Source: an uncultured Coriobacteriaceae bacterium
Lineage (GTDB): Bacteria > Actinomycetota > Coriobacteriia > Coriobacteriales > Coriobacteriaceae
Direction of reading: 5' to 3'
DNA length: 54,678 nt
Assembly (NCBI GenBank): GCA_949298635.1
Contig: CASFXG010000014.1
Location: 1-54,678 of the forward strand
Below are positions 31,781-40,280 of the stretch, in pieces. The notes under the pieces were generated by a model. That model was not told the DNA's origin. It was given only the letters and a program-made list of their open reading frames with translations, and did not search any database. Each line of letters opens with the position of its first letter. Within the stretch, counting starts at the first letter, position 1. A program made the translations under genes and the position numbers.

Positions 31781-32602
31781 ATGAAGTCGACGCGTATCAA
31801 GGACAGCTATACCATCAGCGAGGTGTCGCGCCTCTTTGGAATCGGCATCGACTCCCTGCGCTACTACGAGCGTCTCGGCATCATCACGCCTGCGCGTGCA
31901 GCAAACGGGTACCGCATCTACAGCCTTTCCGATATGTACAAGCTCGCAAGCATCAAGGAACTGCGCAGCCTCGGACTTGGCATGGAAGCGATCGGCGCCT
32001 ACCTCGATCATCAGAGCCTCGACAGCACCGAGCGGCTCATCGACGACGAGCTCAATCTCATCGCAGCGCAGATCGAGAACCTGCATGCGCGCCGGGATGC
32101 GCTCACCGAACGACAGCAACGCCTTGACACCGCGCGCGAAGCGCTGGTGGGAGAAATGATGCAGGTAGCGATGCCCGTACGACGCTGTGTGAGGCTCTCC
32201 GGCCGGCTCGAGCGCGACGAGGAGATGGATCTCTTCATCTCGCGCCTGCATCGCCGCTACGACGAGCAGCTGCCGCTTTTGGGCACGATGACCGTCGGCG
32301 CGTTCTTCGATCGCGAGGCGCTCGCCGCAGGTCGTGCAGACGTCTTCGACTCCGTCTTCTTCGTCGTGGAAGACGCGTCCATACCCTGCGACTTCGAGCT
32401 GCCTGCGGGCACCTACCTCGCCTACCGCTACCGGGGATCGTATGCACAAGACGCGGACGCGTTGCGAAATCTTGCCGAATACCGTGGTGTGCCAGGGCTC
32501 TGCGAGGACGTCGCGCCGTTCGAGATCTACGAAATCGACAACCGCGACACCGCGCGCGAGGAGGAGTTCCTCACCCGCGTCGAGCTGCGCCTACCAAAGT
32601 GA
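31781..32602 (+). CDS. MerR-family regulator with BmrR/GyrI-like effector domain
   Basis: A 273-residue transcription regulator. The N-terminal winged helix reads YTISEVSRLFGIGIDSLRYYERLGIITPARAANGYRIYSLSDM, followed by a dimerisation helix (ERLIDDELNLIAAQIENLHARRDALTERQ) and a C-terminal domain of about 150 residues (VGAFFDREAL...LPAGTYLAYRYRGSY) typical of GyrI-like ligand binding. It would sense a hydrophobic or cationic compound and activate the divergent YitT gene. ATG 31781 follows GGAGGAAG. The open frame extends to 31535 but that part is antisense to YitT. The stop codon lies in a perfect 41-bp palindrome. Confidence 0.93.
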   Translation: MKSTRIKDSYTISEVSRLFGIGIDSLRYYERLGIITPARAANGYRIYSLSDMYKLASIKELRSLGLGMEAIGAYLDHQSLDSTERLIDDELNLIAAQIENLHARRDALTERQQRLDTAREALVGEMMQVAMPVRRCVRLSGRLERDEEMDLFISRLHRRYDEQLPLLGTMTVGAFFDREALAAGRADVFDSVFFVVEDASIPCDFELPAGTYLAYRYRGSYAQDADALRNLAEYRGVPGLCEDVAPFEIYEIDNRDTAREEEFLTRVELRLPK

Positions 32603-32636
32603 TAATTTCAGTACCTGGTACTGAAATTATCACTTT
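32596..32636. repeat. Perfect 41-bp palindrome over the merR stop codon, copy A
   Basis: Arm AAAGTGATAATTTCAGTACC (32596-32615), central T, then the exact reverse complement (32617-32636). The merR stop TGA is arm bases 5-7. Followed by CTGC. It is the same element as 34592-34632 except for one base per arm (G for A, with its partner changed C for T). It separates the convergent merR and ffh genes and can serve as a two-way terminator. Confidence 0.95.
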
Positions 32637-32655
32637 CTGCAATCAAACCAGCAGG

Positions 32656-34161
32656 CTAAAACTTCTTGCCCTTCATCTGCTGCTCCATGGCACGGAGCAT
32701 ATCCATGTCGGCGTTGCCGGAGCCGCCGCCCATGCCGGCGAAGGGGTTGCCGCCCATACCGCCCATACCACCGAAGGGGTTCGCGCCGCCCATGCCGGGC
32801 ATACCGGGCATGCGCATCTTCTTGCCCTTCTTCCCCTTTTTGCCGCGCTTGCCGGCGGCCGCTTGCTGCTGGGCCATCGAGCGCATCTTGCCCATCATCT
32901 TGTTCATCTCGCCCCACTGCTTCATGAGGTTGTTCACGTCGGTGGGCGTGGTGCCGGAGCCGCGCGCGATGCGGGCGCGGCGTTGGCCATTGATGATCGA
33001 AGGCTTCAGGCGCTCCTTGGCGGTCATGGACTGGATCATTGCCTCGATCTTATCGAGCATGGACTCGTCCATGTTCCCGCCCATCTGGTTGAGCATGCGC
33101 TGACCACCAGGCAGCATGCCGATGAGCGACTTCATGCCGCCCATCTTCTTGAGCATGCGCATCTGGTCGAGCAGGTCGTTCATGGTGAGGCCATCGCGGA
33201 GCATGCGCTCGGCGTCCTCGAGTTTCTGGGCATCAGCGACTTCCTGCGCCTTCTCGATGATACCCACGACGTCGCCCATGCCAAGGATGCGCTTGGCCAT
33301 GCGGTCGGGGCTGAAGACCTCGAGTGAGTCGGGCTTCTCACCCATGGAAACGAACTTGATGGGCTTGCCGGTCACGGCACGGACGGAGAGCGCGCCGCCG
33401 CCGCGGGCGTCGCCGTCGAGCTTGGAGATGATCACGCCGTCGAAGTCCGTGCGCTCGGCGAAGGTCGAGACGACGTTCACGATATCCTGGCCGGTCATGG
33501 CGTCGACGACCATGAGCACCTGATCGGGCTTCACGACGCGCTTGATGTCGACGGCCTCCTGCATCATCTGCTCATCGATCTGCAGACGGCCGGCGGTGTC
33601 GACGATCACCACGTCGCGCATATGGTCGACGGCCTCGCGGATGGCGCCCTGGGCGATCTCGACGGGATGCTGGCCGTCGCCGCGGAAGACCGGCACGCCG
33701 ATCTCGCCGCCGAGCGTGGCAAGCTGGTCGGCAGCGGCGGGACGGTAGACGTCGCACGCTGCAAGGAGCGGGCTCTTACCCTGCTTCTTCAACAGGTAGG
33801 CGAGCTTCACGGCCGCGGTGGTCTTACCGGAGCCCTGCAGGCCCACGAGCATGATGACGTTGGGGATGCGGCTCGAGAGCACGAGCTTGCTCTCCGTGGA
33901 ACCGAGGAGCTCGATGAGCTGATCGAGCACGATGCGCACGACGTTTTGCGCCGGCGTGAGCGACTCGAGCACCTCGGCGGTGAGGCAGCGCTCCTTCGTG
34001 GCGGCGACGAAATCCTTCACAACCTTGAAGTTCACGTCCGCCTCCAAGAGCGCCATGCGGATGTCGCGCATCGCGCTCGTGATATCGGCCTCAGTGAGCT
34101 TGCCCTTGCCGCGCAGGCGGTCGAAGGTGTCGTTCAGGCGGTCGGAGAGGTTGTTGAACAT
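32656..34161 (-). CDS. ffh: Signal recognition particle GTPase Ffh
   Basis: The protein part of SRP, which binds signal sequences and 4.5S RNA and docks to FtsY for membrane protein insertion. 501 residues: an N domain (FNNLSDRLNDTFDRLRGKG), G domain (GLQGSGKTTAAVKL, DTAGRLQIDEQMM, ISKLDGDARGGGAL) and a Met-rich M domain (MLPGGQRMLNQMGGNMDESM). The C-terminus has a long Gly/Met tail (PGMPGMGGANPFGGMGGM). ATG 34161 with AGGAG upstream. It follows ftsY but is separated by 464 bases of repeated hairpins, unlike the tight spacing in relatives. Confidence 0.98.
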   Translation of the reverse strand: MFNNLSDRLNDTFDRLRGKGKLTEADITSAMRDIRMALLEADVNFKVVKDFVAATKERCLTAEVLESLTPAQNVVRIVLDQLIELLGSTESKLVLSSRIPNVIMLVGLQGSGKTTAAVKLAYLLKKQGKSPLLAACDVYRPAAADQLATLGGEIGVPVFRGDGQHPVEIAQGAIREAVDHMRDVVIVDTAGRLQIDEQMMQEAVDIKRVVKPDQVLMVVDAMTGQDIVNVVSTFAERTDFDGVIISKLDGDARGGGALSVRAVTGKPIKFVSMGEKPDSLEVFSPDRMAKRILGMGDVVGIIEKAQEVADAQKLEDAERMLRDGLTMNDLLDQMRMLKKMGGMKSLIGMLPGGQRMLNQMGGNMDESMLDKIEAMIQSMTAKERLKPSIINGQRRARIARGSGTTPTDVNNLMKQWGEMNKMMGKMRSMAQQQAAAGKRGKKGKKGKKMRMPGMPGMGGANPFGGMGGMGGNPFAGMGGGSGNADMDMLRAMEQQMKGKKF

Positions 34162-34194
34162 GAGGGCTCCTATCGTATGACACCCGACGTCCCA

Positions 34195-34270
34195 GCGTCC
34201 TGAACCGTCCCCTGCTCAAACAGTCCTCGCGCTGCGCGCTGCGGAACTCGCGATGGACGGTTCAGGACGC
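34195..34270. repeat. Inverted repeat with conserved core (core family, copy 3)
   Basis: Perfect 16-bp arms GCGTCCTGAACCGTCC (34195-34210) and GGACGGTTCAGGACGC (34255-34270). On the minus strand the interior reads AGTTCCGCAG, CGCGCAGCG, CGAGGACTGTTTGAGCAG, the same flanking pieces as in 24510-24560 with a shorter hairpin between them. It lies just upstream of ffh. Confidence 0.88.
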
Positions 34271-34410
34271 CGAGCCGCGACGGGAGATACGTACTCGCGG
34301 CGAATGTACAGATGCGGTAATTGTACCGCAAGGCTTATCAAGGGAGAAACTGCACGGCAAAGGAGCAGATACGCATCTTTGCTGCAACGGCCTACAAAGG
34401 CCAATACATG

Positions 34411-34478
34411 CAAAGTAGAGAATTTCCGACGTTTAGAGGGCCGATACGCCGCTTTTTTGTCTGAAATTCTCTACTTTG
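34411..34478. repeat. Perfect 16-bp inverted repeat between ffh and ftsY
   Basis: CAAAGTAGAGAATTTC (34411-34426) and GAAATTCTCTACTTTG (34463-34478) pair exactly around a 36-base interior containing GGGCCGATACGCCGC and TTTTTT. On the plus strand the interior T-run follows a GC-rich stretch. No related copy was seen elsewhere in the window. Confidence 0.85.
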
Positions 34479-34492
34479 ATGAAGGTTGCCCC

Positions 34493-34588
34493 GCGCCAGC
34501 CATTGGGGACGGGGGTTATTGGCTGGCGAGCCAACTGGCGAGATGACAAAGCCGCCAGCCAATAACCCATGTCCCCAATGGCTGGCGC
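34493..34588. repeat. Nested 36-bp inverted repeat between ffh and ftsY
   Basis: Arms 34493-34528 and 34553-34588 match over 36 bases with two mismatches. Each arm contains its own inverted repeat (GCCAGCCA ... TGGCTGGC), so it can form two small hairpins or one long one. The middle TTGGGGACGGGGGTTATTGG resembles, loosely, the GGGGACGTGTTCC family. Confidence 0.85.
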
Positions 34589-34591
34589 AGA

Positions 34592-34632
34592 AAAATGATA
34601 ATTTCAGTACCTGGTACTGAAATTATCATTTT
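34592..34632. repeat. Perfect 41-bp palindrome over the ftsY stop codon, copy B
   Basis: Arm AAAATGATAATTTCAGTACC (34592-34611), central T, exact reverse complement (34613-34632). Read from ftsY on the minus strand, the stop TGA is again arm bases 5-7, after a Lys codon, and TCTGC follows the palindrome as at 32636. Confidence 0.95.
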
Positions 34633-35540
34633 GTGCCGACGAGGGCGCGGCAGAAGTCGTGGGCGCTGAACTCCTGCAGATCCTCGATGCGCTCTCCCAC
34701 GCCCACGCGGTAGATGGGGAGCCTCAGCTTGGAGGACACTGCAAGCGCGATGCCGCCCTTGGCGGTGCCGTCGAGCTTCGTCAAAATGATGCCGTCGAGG
34801 CCGAGCGCCTCGTTGAACTCGAGCGCCTGGTTGAGGCCGTTTTGGCCGGTACCCGAATCGATCACGAGCACGACGCGCACAGGCATGGGGCCGGCGGCGC
34901 ACTTCTCCGCGCGCTTGCGCGTGACATTCACGACCTTCGCGAGCTCGCGCATGAGGTCGCTCGAGGTGTGCAGACGCCCCGCCGTGTCGATGAGCACGAG
35001 GTCGGCATTCTGCTTGTCGGCCTCGTCGAGCACGTCGTAGCACACGCTCGCGGGGTCGGAGCCACGGTCGCGCTTCACCACGGGCACGCCCGCACGCTGG
35101 CCCCACACGTCGAGCTGTTCGATGGCGGCGGCACGGAACGTGTCGGCCGAACCGATCACCACGCGTTTGCCCGCCTCGTGCGCGGCGCTTGCAATCTTGC
35201 CCACGGTCGTCGTCTTGCCGGCGCCGTTGATCCCAACGAACAGCACACATGAGGGCGTCTCGCGAAACGGATCGACCTCGATGGGTGTGAAGCGCTGCTC
35301 GAGTTTCTCGGCGAGCGCCTCACGGAGCTGGTCGGCGGTCTTCAGGTTCTTGCGCGCGGCAAGGTCGCGTAAGTCGTCCGAGACGTCCATGGCGATCTCG
35401 GCACCCATATCACCCATGACGAGCGTGTCCTCGAGCTCTTCCCAGAAGTCCTCGGTGACCTCGCCGCCGAAGTAGAAGAGCTCGTTGATGGCCTCGCGGC
35501 TGCGCTCGAGCCCGCGTGAGAGCGCGTCAAACAATCCCAT
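34626..35540 (-). CDS. ftsY: Signal recognition particle receptor FtsY
   Basis: The membrane-associated receptor GTPase that docks SRP. 304 residues: helical N domain, then G domain with GINGAGKTTTVGKIA, DTFRAAAIEQLDVW, DTAGRLHTSSDLM, TKLDGTAKGG and the closing VGVGERIEDLQEFS. It lacks the acidic A domain found in E. coli, as usual in Gram-positive types. ATG 35540 overlaps the smc stop (TAATG), so the two are translationally coupled. The stop is embedded in a perfect 41-bp palindrome. Confidence 0.97.
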   Translation of the reverse strand: MGLFDALSRGLERSREAINELFYFGGEVTEDFWEELEDTLVMGDMGAEIAMDVSDDLRDLAARKNLKTADQLREALAEKLEQRFTPIEVDPFRETPSCVLFVGINGAGKTTTVGKIASAAHEAGKRVVIGSADTFRAAAIEQLDVWGQRAGVPVVKRDRGSDPASVCYDVLDEADKQNADLVLIDTAGRLHTSSDLMRELAKVVNVTRKRAEKCAAGPMPVRVVLVIDSGTGQNGLNQALEFNEALGLDGIILTKLDGTAKGGIALAVSSKLRLPIYRVGVGERIEDLQEFSAHDFCRALVGTK

Positions 35541-38500
35541 TATGCATCCACGACCTTTCCTGTTGCGCGGTCGAGCTTCTGGCTCACCACGCGGCTCACG
35601 CCGTCTGCCTGCATCGATACACCATAGAGCACGTCGGCGTCCTCCATGGTACGCCGCTGGTGCGACACCACCAAGAGCTGCGTGGAGCGGCGCAGCACAT
35701 CGATGGCGTCGAGCAGCTTGGAGAGATTCGAATCGTCGAGGGCAGCCTCGACCTCGTCGAGCACATAGAACGGCACCGTACGCGTGCGGTACACGGCGAA
35801 GAGCAGCGCGAGCGCCGTGAGGCTCTTCTCGCCGCCGCTCATAAGCGTCATCTTCGTGATGCGCTTGCCGCGGGGCTGAGCCACCACCTCGATGCCGGTC
35901 TCGCTCGGATGTTCGGGGTCGGTCATCTCGAGATGCGCCTGACCTCCCGGGAAGAGCATGGCGAAGACCTCGCGGAAGTTCTCGTCGACCTTCTCGAACG
36001 TGGTAAGGAACGCGGTACGCATCTTGCGGTCGATGGCGGCACTGATTTTCGTGAGCGACTTGCGCGCCGCCTCGAGATCGGCGAGCTGGGCGGCGATGTA
36101 GTCCGCGCGCTCGCGCAGGCGCTCATATTCCTCCATGGCGACCTGGTTTACCGGGCCTAGGTTATTAATCTGGCGCACGAGATCTTGCAGCTCGCGCATG
36201 CACGCCTCGCGATTCTCGGGCTCGGGTAGCATGAGCGCTTCCTCGAGCACCGTCGTGCCGTCGGCCGTGATGGCCTGGATCGCACTCTCCACCTGCACCT
36301 CGAGCTTGCCGCGCTCGACCTGCACGGCGCTCTGGGCAGACGTCGCCTCATCGACCTCCGCCTTCGCGGCGGCGACTTCGGCCTTGGCGTCCTCGATGGT
36401 CTTCTTGAGCGATGCGGAATCCGCCTCCTCGAGAGACGCCTGGTCGCGCAGGCGCGCAGCCCACTCCGTCGCGCGCTCGGATAGCGCGGTGTAGCGGTCG
36501 TGCAGCGGATCGACACGCAGGCGCAGCACCTCGAGCGAGCGCGCTGCCTGCGTGGTCGCCCGGATGCGGCGGTCGAGCCCCTCGAGGCGCCGCTCGAATT
36601 CGGGAACACGGCCCTCGAGCGAATGGACGCGCTCCGAAGCCTGAGCGCGGCGGACGCGAGCGTCACCGAGCTTGGTGGCGGCTTCCGCATCCTCGCGGCG
36701 CAGGCGGTCGAGCTCATCGGTCGCCTCGGCGATTTCCTGCGCAAGCTCGCCGGCTCGTGCGCGCGCCTCATCGCGGGCGCGTTCGAGTTCCTCGGCGCGC
36801 GGGGCAGCGGCACGTGCCTGCTCCGCAGCCTCGGCACGGCGCTTCTCGAGCTTCATATATTCCGCCTGCGTGCTCGCGAGCGACTGCTCGAGCCTGCCCG
36901 TCTCCTCGCGTGCGGAGCGGAGTTCGCCTTCGAGCTGAGCAATCTCACCTGCAGTATCGCGCTCTGCAGCTCGCGCCACATCGAGCGCGCGCTGGCCTTC
37001 CACCACGCGCGCCGCCGCCTCATCGAAGACGGTGGAGAGATCGGGCTCGACGTCATCGAGCTCACGGATGCGGCGCTTGCGCTCGAGGATACCGGCAGAC
37101 GCATCCGCCTGCTTGCCTAAACGGACGACACCGCCCGCGCCCACACGCGCCCCGTCGCGGCTCACGTAGGTGACGCCGGGGACAACGGGGGCGGCAAGCG
37201 CATCTGCGAGCGAATCGACGAGATAGATATGGCCGAGCAGCGACGAGACGGCGTCGGCATAGCCCTCACGCACCCGGATAAGATCCACGAGACGGCTGCC
37301 GGCGGCATCGGAAACAGCATGCATACCGGCGCTATCCCGCGCGATGAGCGTGGCGGTGCCCGAGACGCCCTCTTGACGCAGCCCTGCCTCCCCTGCTGCG
37401 CGCAGGCGCTCACGACTATCGAACACGAGGGCTTCGGCATCGCTTGCAAGCAGCTGCTCGACGAGCTCTTCGAGCTCTGAGGGCACCTCGATCACATCTC
37501 CGAGGCGTGCCCGCACGTCGAGCTGGTCATCGCGTGCGAGCGCGGCGGCGAGCGCCGAGGACTCCCCCATGCGCTCGTCAAGGCGCTTCAAACTCGCGAG
37601 CTCGGAGCGCACCTCGGAAAGGCGGTCGCGCGCCTCGGTTTCCTTCGCACGGAGCTCCTCGAGCGCGCGCTCGGCGCTCCCACTTGTCTCACGCGTCTCG
37701 TCGAGGTCGGCACGCGCGGAAGCGAGCAGCTCCTCGAGCTCCTCGACACGGCGGCGGCGTGCCGCAAGCGACGCCTTCACGTTGTCCGCGCCCTCCTGGA
37801 TCTGCTCCAGGCGCGAGGCGAACATGGAATCTTCCAGCTCGGCATTGGAGAGCGACTCGCGCACACGTGCGAGCTCGAGCGTGGCATCGTCGGCAGCGCG
37901 CTGGGCTTGGCGCTGCTCGCGCGTCGAGGTGGCGATGCGCTCGTCGAGCTCCAAGCGACGCTCATGGGACGCCTGCGCCGCGGGCTCGAGCTGCGCCACA
38001 TCGTCTTCAGCCACCGCGAGCGCGGCGCGTACCTCGTCGAGCGCGGCACGCGCCTGCTCGAGATCCTCGCTCACGCGGCGGCGCTGGTGCTCAGAGCCAG
38101 AAAGGGTGCCGCGCATCTCGGAGAGACGGCTCACCATGTTGTGACCCTTCTCCTCCAAAAGGCGCATGTCGGAGCCCAGGCGACCGATGATGTCCTGCAT
38201 TCGCCGGCGCTGCTCGCCGAGGTCGCCCACAAAGAGGCCTTTCTCCTCAAGCAGCACCTGGAGCTTCTCGAGCTCCCGCTCCTTCTCCGCTAAACGGAAG
38301 CGCGCGAGCTCGAGGGCGGCGTCGCACTCCTTGGCGCGGTGCTCGCAGCCCTCCCATTCGCCGCGCAGGCGCCTGAGCTCATCCACTGCAAGGATGCGGG
38401 TGAGCTCGTTCGCACGCTCGGTGAGGTCGCGGTGGCGCCGTGCACGATCCACCTGCCGCTCGAGCGGGCGCAGCTGGCGCGTGATCTCGCGGCTGATGTC

Positions 38501-39076
38501 ACGGGCGCGCGTGAGATGCTCGTCCATGGATTTGATCTTGCGAGCGGCGCGTTCCTTGCGGCGCTTGTGTTTCGAGATGCCCGCCGCCTCCTCGATGAGC
38601 GCGCGACGCTCCTCCGGCCGGCTCTGCAGGATGGAATCGAGCTTGCCTTGGGAGATGATGGAGTGGGTGTCCTTGCCCAAGCCAGAATCGTGCAGGATAT
38701 CTTGGATATCCATGAGACGACAGGGGCTCTGGTTGATGAGGTACTCACTCTCTCCGGAACGATACATGCGGCGCGTGATGGCGACCTCGTTGAAATCGAC
38801 GGGCAGCACGTGATCCGAGTTATCGAGAACGAGCGTGACCTCCGCCACGCCCACGGGCTTGCGCGCCGACGAACCGGAGAAGATGACGTCCTCCATGGCC
38901 TGACCGCGCAGCTGTTTGGCGCTTTGCTCTCCCAGTACCCAAAGGATTGCGTCTGAGATGTTCGATTTACCCGAACCGTTGGGGCCGACGATGACCGTGA
39001 GGCCGGGTTCGAACGACATGTGGGCGCGGTCAGCGAACGACTTGAAGCCCTTCAGGGTGAGTGACTTGAGGTACAC
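35540..39076 (-). CDS. smc: Chromosome segregation ATPase SMC
   Basis: The condensin-like ATPase of chromosome organisation, 1178 residues. Walker A is GPNGSGKSNISDAI (residue ~32). Two long coiled-coil arms (about residues 165-490 and 665-1000), very rich in Glu, Arg and Ala, flank a hinge near residues 500-650 (LGDVIEVPSELEELVEQLL...). The C-terminal head has the signature LMSGGEKSLTALALLFA and Walker B FYVLDEVEAALDD. It starts at GTG 39076 with AAGGGGCGG upstream, nine bases after the rnc stop. Partners ScpA and ScpB are not in this window. Gene order rnc-smc-ftsY matches Gram-positive relatives. Confidence 0.98.
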   Translation of the reverse strand: MYLKSLTLKGFKSFADRAHMSFEPGLTVIVGPNGSGKSNISDAILWVLGEQSAKQLRGQAMEDVIFSGSSARKPVGVAEVTLVLDNSDHVLPVDFNEVAITRRMYRSGESEYLINQSPCRLMDIQDILHDSGLGKDTHSIISQGKLDSILQSRPEERRALIEEAAGISKHKRRKERAARKIKSMDEHLTRARDISREITRQLRPLERQVDRARRHRDLTERANELTRILAVDELRRLRGEWEGCEHRAKECDAALELARFRLAEKERELEKLQVLLEEKGLFVGDLGEQRRRMQDIIGRLGSDMRLLEEKGHNMVSRLSEMRGTLSGSEHQRRRVSEDLEQARAALDEVRAALAVAEDDVAQLEPAAQASHERRLELDERIATSTREQRQAQRAADDATLELARVRESLSNAELEDSMFASRLEQIQEGADNVKASLAARRRRVEELEELLASARADLDETRETSGSAERALEELRAKETEARDRLSEVRSELASLKRLDERMGESSALAAALARDDQLDVRARLGDVIEVPSELEELVEQLLASDAEALVFDSRERLRAAGEAGLRQEGVSGTATLIARDSAGMHAVSDAAGSRLVDLIRVREGYADAVSSLLGHIYLVDSLADALAAPVVPGVTYVSRDGARVGAGGVVRLGKQADASAGILERKRRIRELDDVEPDLSTVFDEAAARVVEGQRALDVARAAERDTAGEIAQLEGELRSAREETGRLEQSLASTQAEYMKLEKRRAEAAEQARAAAPRAEELERARDEARARAGELAQEIAEATDELDRLRREDAEAATKLGDARVRRAQASERVHSLEGRVPEFERRLEGLDRRIRATTQAARSLEVLRLRVDPLHDRYTALSERATEWAARLRDQASLEEADSASLKKTIEDAKAEVAAAKAEVDEATSAQSAVQVERGKLEVQVESAIQAITADGTTVLEEALMLPEPENREACMRELQDLVRQINNLGPVNQVAMEEYERLRERADYIAAQLADLEAARKSLTKISAAIDRKMRTAFLTTFEKVDENFREVFAMLFPGGQAHLEMTDPEHPSETGIEVVAQPRGKRITKMTLMSGGEKSLTALALLFAVYRTRTVPFYVLDEVEAALDDSNLSKLLDAIDVLRRSTQLLVVSHQRRTMEDADVLYGVSMQADGVSRVVSQKLDRATGKVVDA

Positions 39077-39085
39077 GGCCGCCCC

Positions 39086-39811
39086 TTACTTGAACTTCTT
39101 ATTGAGAATGACGCCGCCGGTGGTATAGCCCATGCGCTCAAGGGCATCAAGCGCCGCAGCGGCTTCCGCCTCTTTCTTGGAGGAACCCGTCCCCTTGCCC
39201 TGGCGCGCGCCGTCGACGAGCACCACGGCGGTGAATACGGGCTCGTGCGCAGGGCCGGAGGTATCGACGAGCTTGTAGGCAGGTGAAACCTTATGGTCGC
39301 GCTGCACGCATTCCTGCAGGTAGGACTTGGGATTGGTGGGATGCTCGGCGCGATCGGCAGCAAGATGCGGCTTTAAGGTGCGCACGATGAACGCCTCTGC
39401 TGCTTCCCAGCCGCCGTCGAGGAAGAGAGCTCCCACAAGCGACTCGTAAACGTTCTCGAGCGCGGAGTAAAGGCCGCGGGCACCGGTGCCGGTCTCGGAA
39501 GCTCCGAAAATGATGCAAGTATCGATGCCGAGCTCGCGACCGACCTCGGAGAGCGTCACGCCGGAAACGAGCGAGACCTTGAGGCGCGTGAGACGACCTT
39601 CATCGAACTGGGGATAACTCTTGTAGAGCGCGAGCGCCACGACAGAACCCAGGATGGAATCGCCGAGGAACTCAAGGCGCTCGTACGACGCCGAAATCGG
39701 CTGCCCCTCCACGGCGGAGGGGTGCGTGATCGCGCTTTGCAGCAAGTCGCGGTCATGGAAATCGTGGCCGCAGATCTCTTCGGCGAGCGCGAGCTTTTGA
39801 GAGATGAGCAA
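39086..39811 (-). CDS. rnc: Ribonuclease III
   Basis: Cleaves double-stranded RNA, including rRNA precursors; 241 residues. The catalytic signature ERLEFLGDSILGSVVA (residue ~45), the second acidic site ALFLDGGWEAAEAF, and a C-terminal dsRNA-binding domain (NPKSYLQECVQRDHKVSPAYKLV...GTGSSKKEAEAAAALDALE). The start is TTG 39811, eight bases after AGGAGG, with no better ATG nearby. It follows acpP by 12 bases. RNase III would be the natural enzyme to act on the many long intergenic hairpins in this region, but that is speculation. Confidence 0.97.
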   Translation of the reverse strand: MLISQKLALAEEICGHDFHDRDLLQSAITHPSAVEGQPISASYERLEFLGDSILGSVVALALYKSYPQFDEGRLTRLKVSLVSGVTLSEVGRELGIDTCIIFGASETGTGARGLYSALENVYESLVGALFLDGGWEAAEAFIVRTLKPHLAADRAEHPTNPKSYLQECVQRDHKVSPAYKLVDTSGPAHEPVFTAVVLVDGARQGKGTGSSKKEAEAAAALDALERMGYTTGGVILNKKFK

Positions 39812-39823
39812 AGCCCGTGCCTC

Positions 39824-40060
39824 CTACTGCGCAGCCTCGATAGCGTCAAGCGCATCGGAAACGGACGCGATGGTGAGCAGGCGCTCCTCATCCATCTCGA
39901 TATCGAATTCGTCCTCGATGGCGGTCACGAGCTGAAGGCGATCGAGTGAGTCCGCGTCCAGGTCGTCGAACGTGGTCTGTTCCGTGATCTCGTCGATATC
40001 GATGCCGAGAACATCACTGGCGATCTCAGCTACTTTGTTGAACATCTCGGTGCGGTCCAT
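39824..40060 (-). CDS. acpP: Acyl carrier protein
   Basis: Carries growing fatty acyl chains on a phosphopantetheine arm attached to the Ser of DADSLDRLQLV (residue ~37). 78 residues, acidic, four-helix pattern, full length. Between two close ATG codons I chose 40060 because GAGGAG lies six bases upstream; the ATG at 40066 abuts the RBS. The gene lies between plsX and rnc, with about 220 bases of repeat separating it from plsX. Confidence 0.97.
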   Translation of the reverse strand: MDRTEMFNKVAEIASDVLGIDIDEITEQTTFDDLDADSLDRLQLVTAIEDEFDIEMDEERLLTIASVSDALDAIEAAQ

Positions 40061-40162
40061 GCGCATCTCCTCTCCTCACCGGTAAACCGGCACAGATGGC
40101 CCGTATTGATTCTACCGCATGGAAGGCATCATTGGGTTCAGCTTCGTCGGCTCGGAAAGAAA

Positions 40163-40271
40163 GGGGTTGGTCGGCTGGAGGACGTAATCCCACCCAAGCC
40201 ATTTCTCTAACACGGGTCAACATGGGCTGGGTCGGAATGGGTTGGATGGAACACGTCTCCAGCCAACCCAT
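40163..40271. repeat. Degenerate inverted repeat, GGGGACGTGTTCC family
   Basis: The left copy (about 40163-40205, GGGGTTGGTCGGCTGGAGG then ACGT) and the right copy (about 40236-40271, containing GGAACACGTCTCCAGCC) face each other with several mismatches. A third partial copy (CATGGGCTGGGTCGG) lies in the loop. It belongs to the family of 6604-6699 and 17842-17877. It lies between plsX and acpP. Confidence 0.75.
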
Positions 40272-40280
40272 TCGGACACC

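Noticed and set aside
34162..34625. SRP (4.5S) RNA gene next to ffh
   Set aside because: None of the hairpins contains the conserved SRP RNA tetraloop and asymmetric loop sequences; they are perfect inverted repeats instead.
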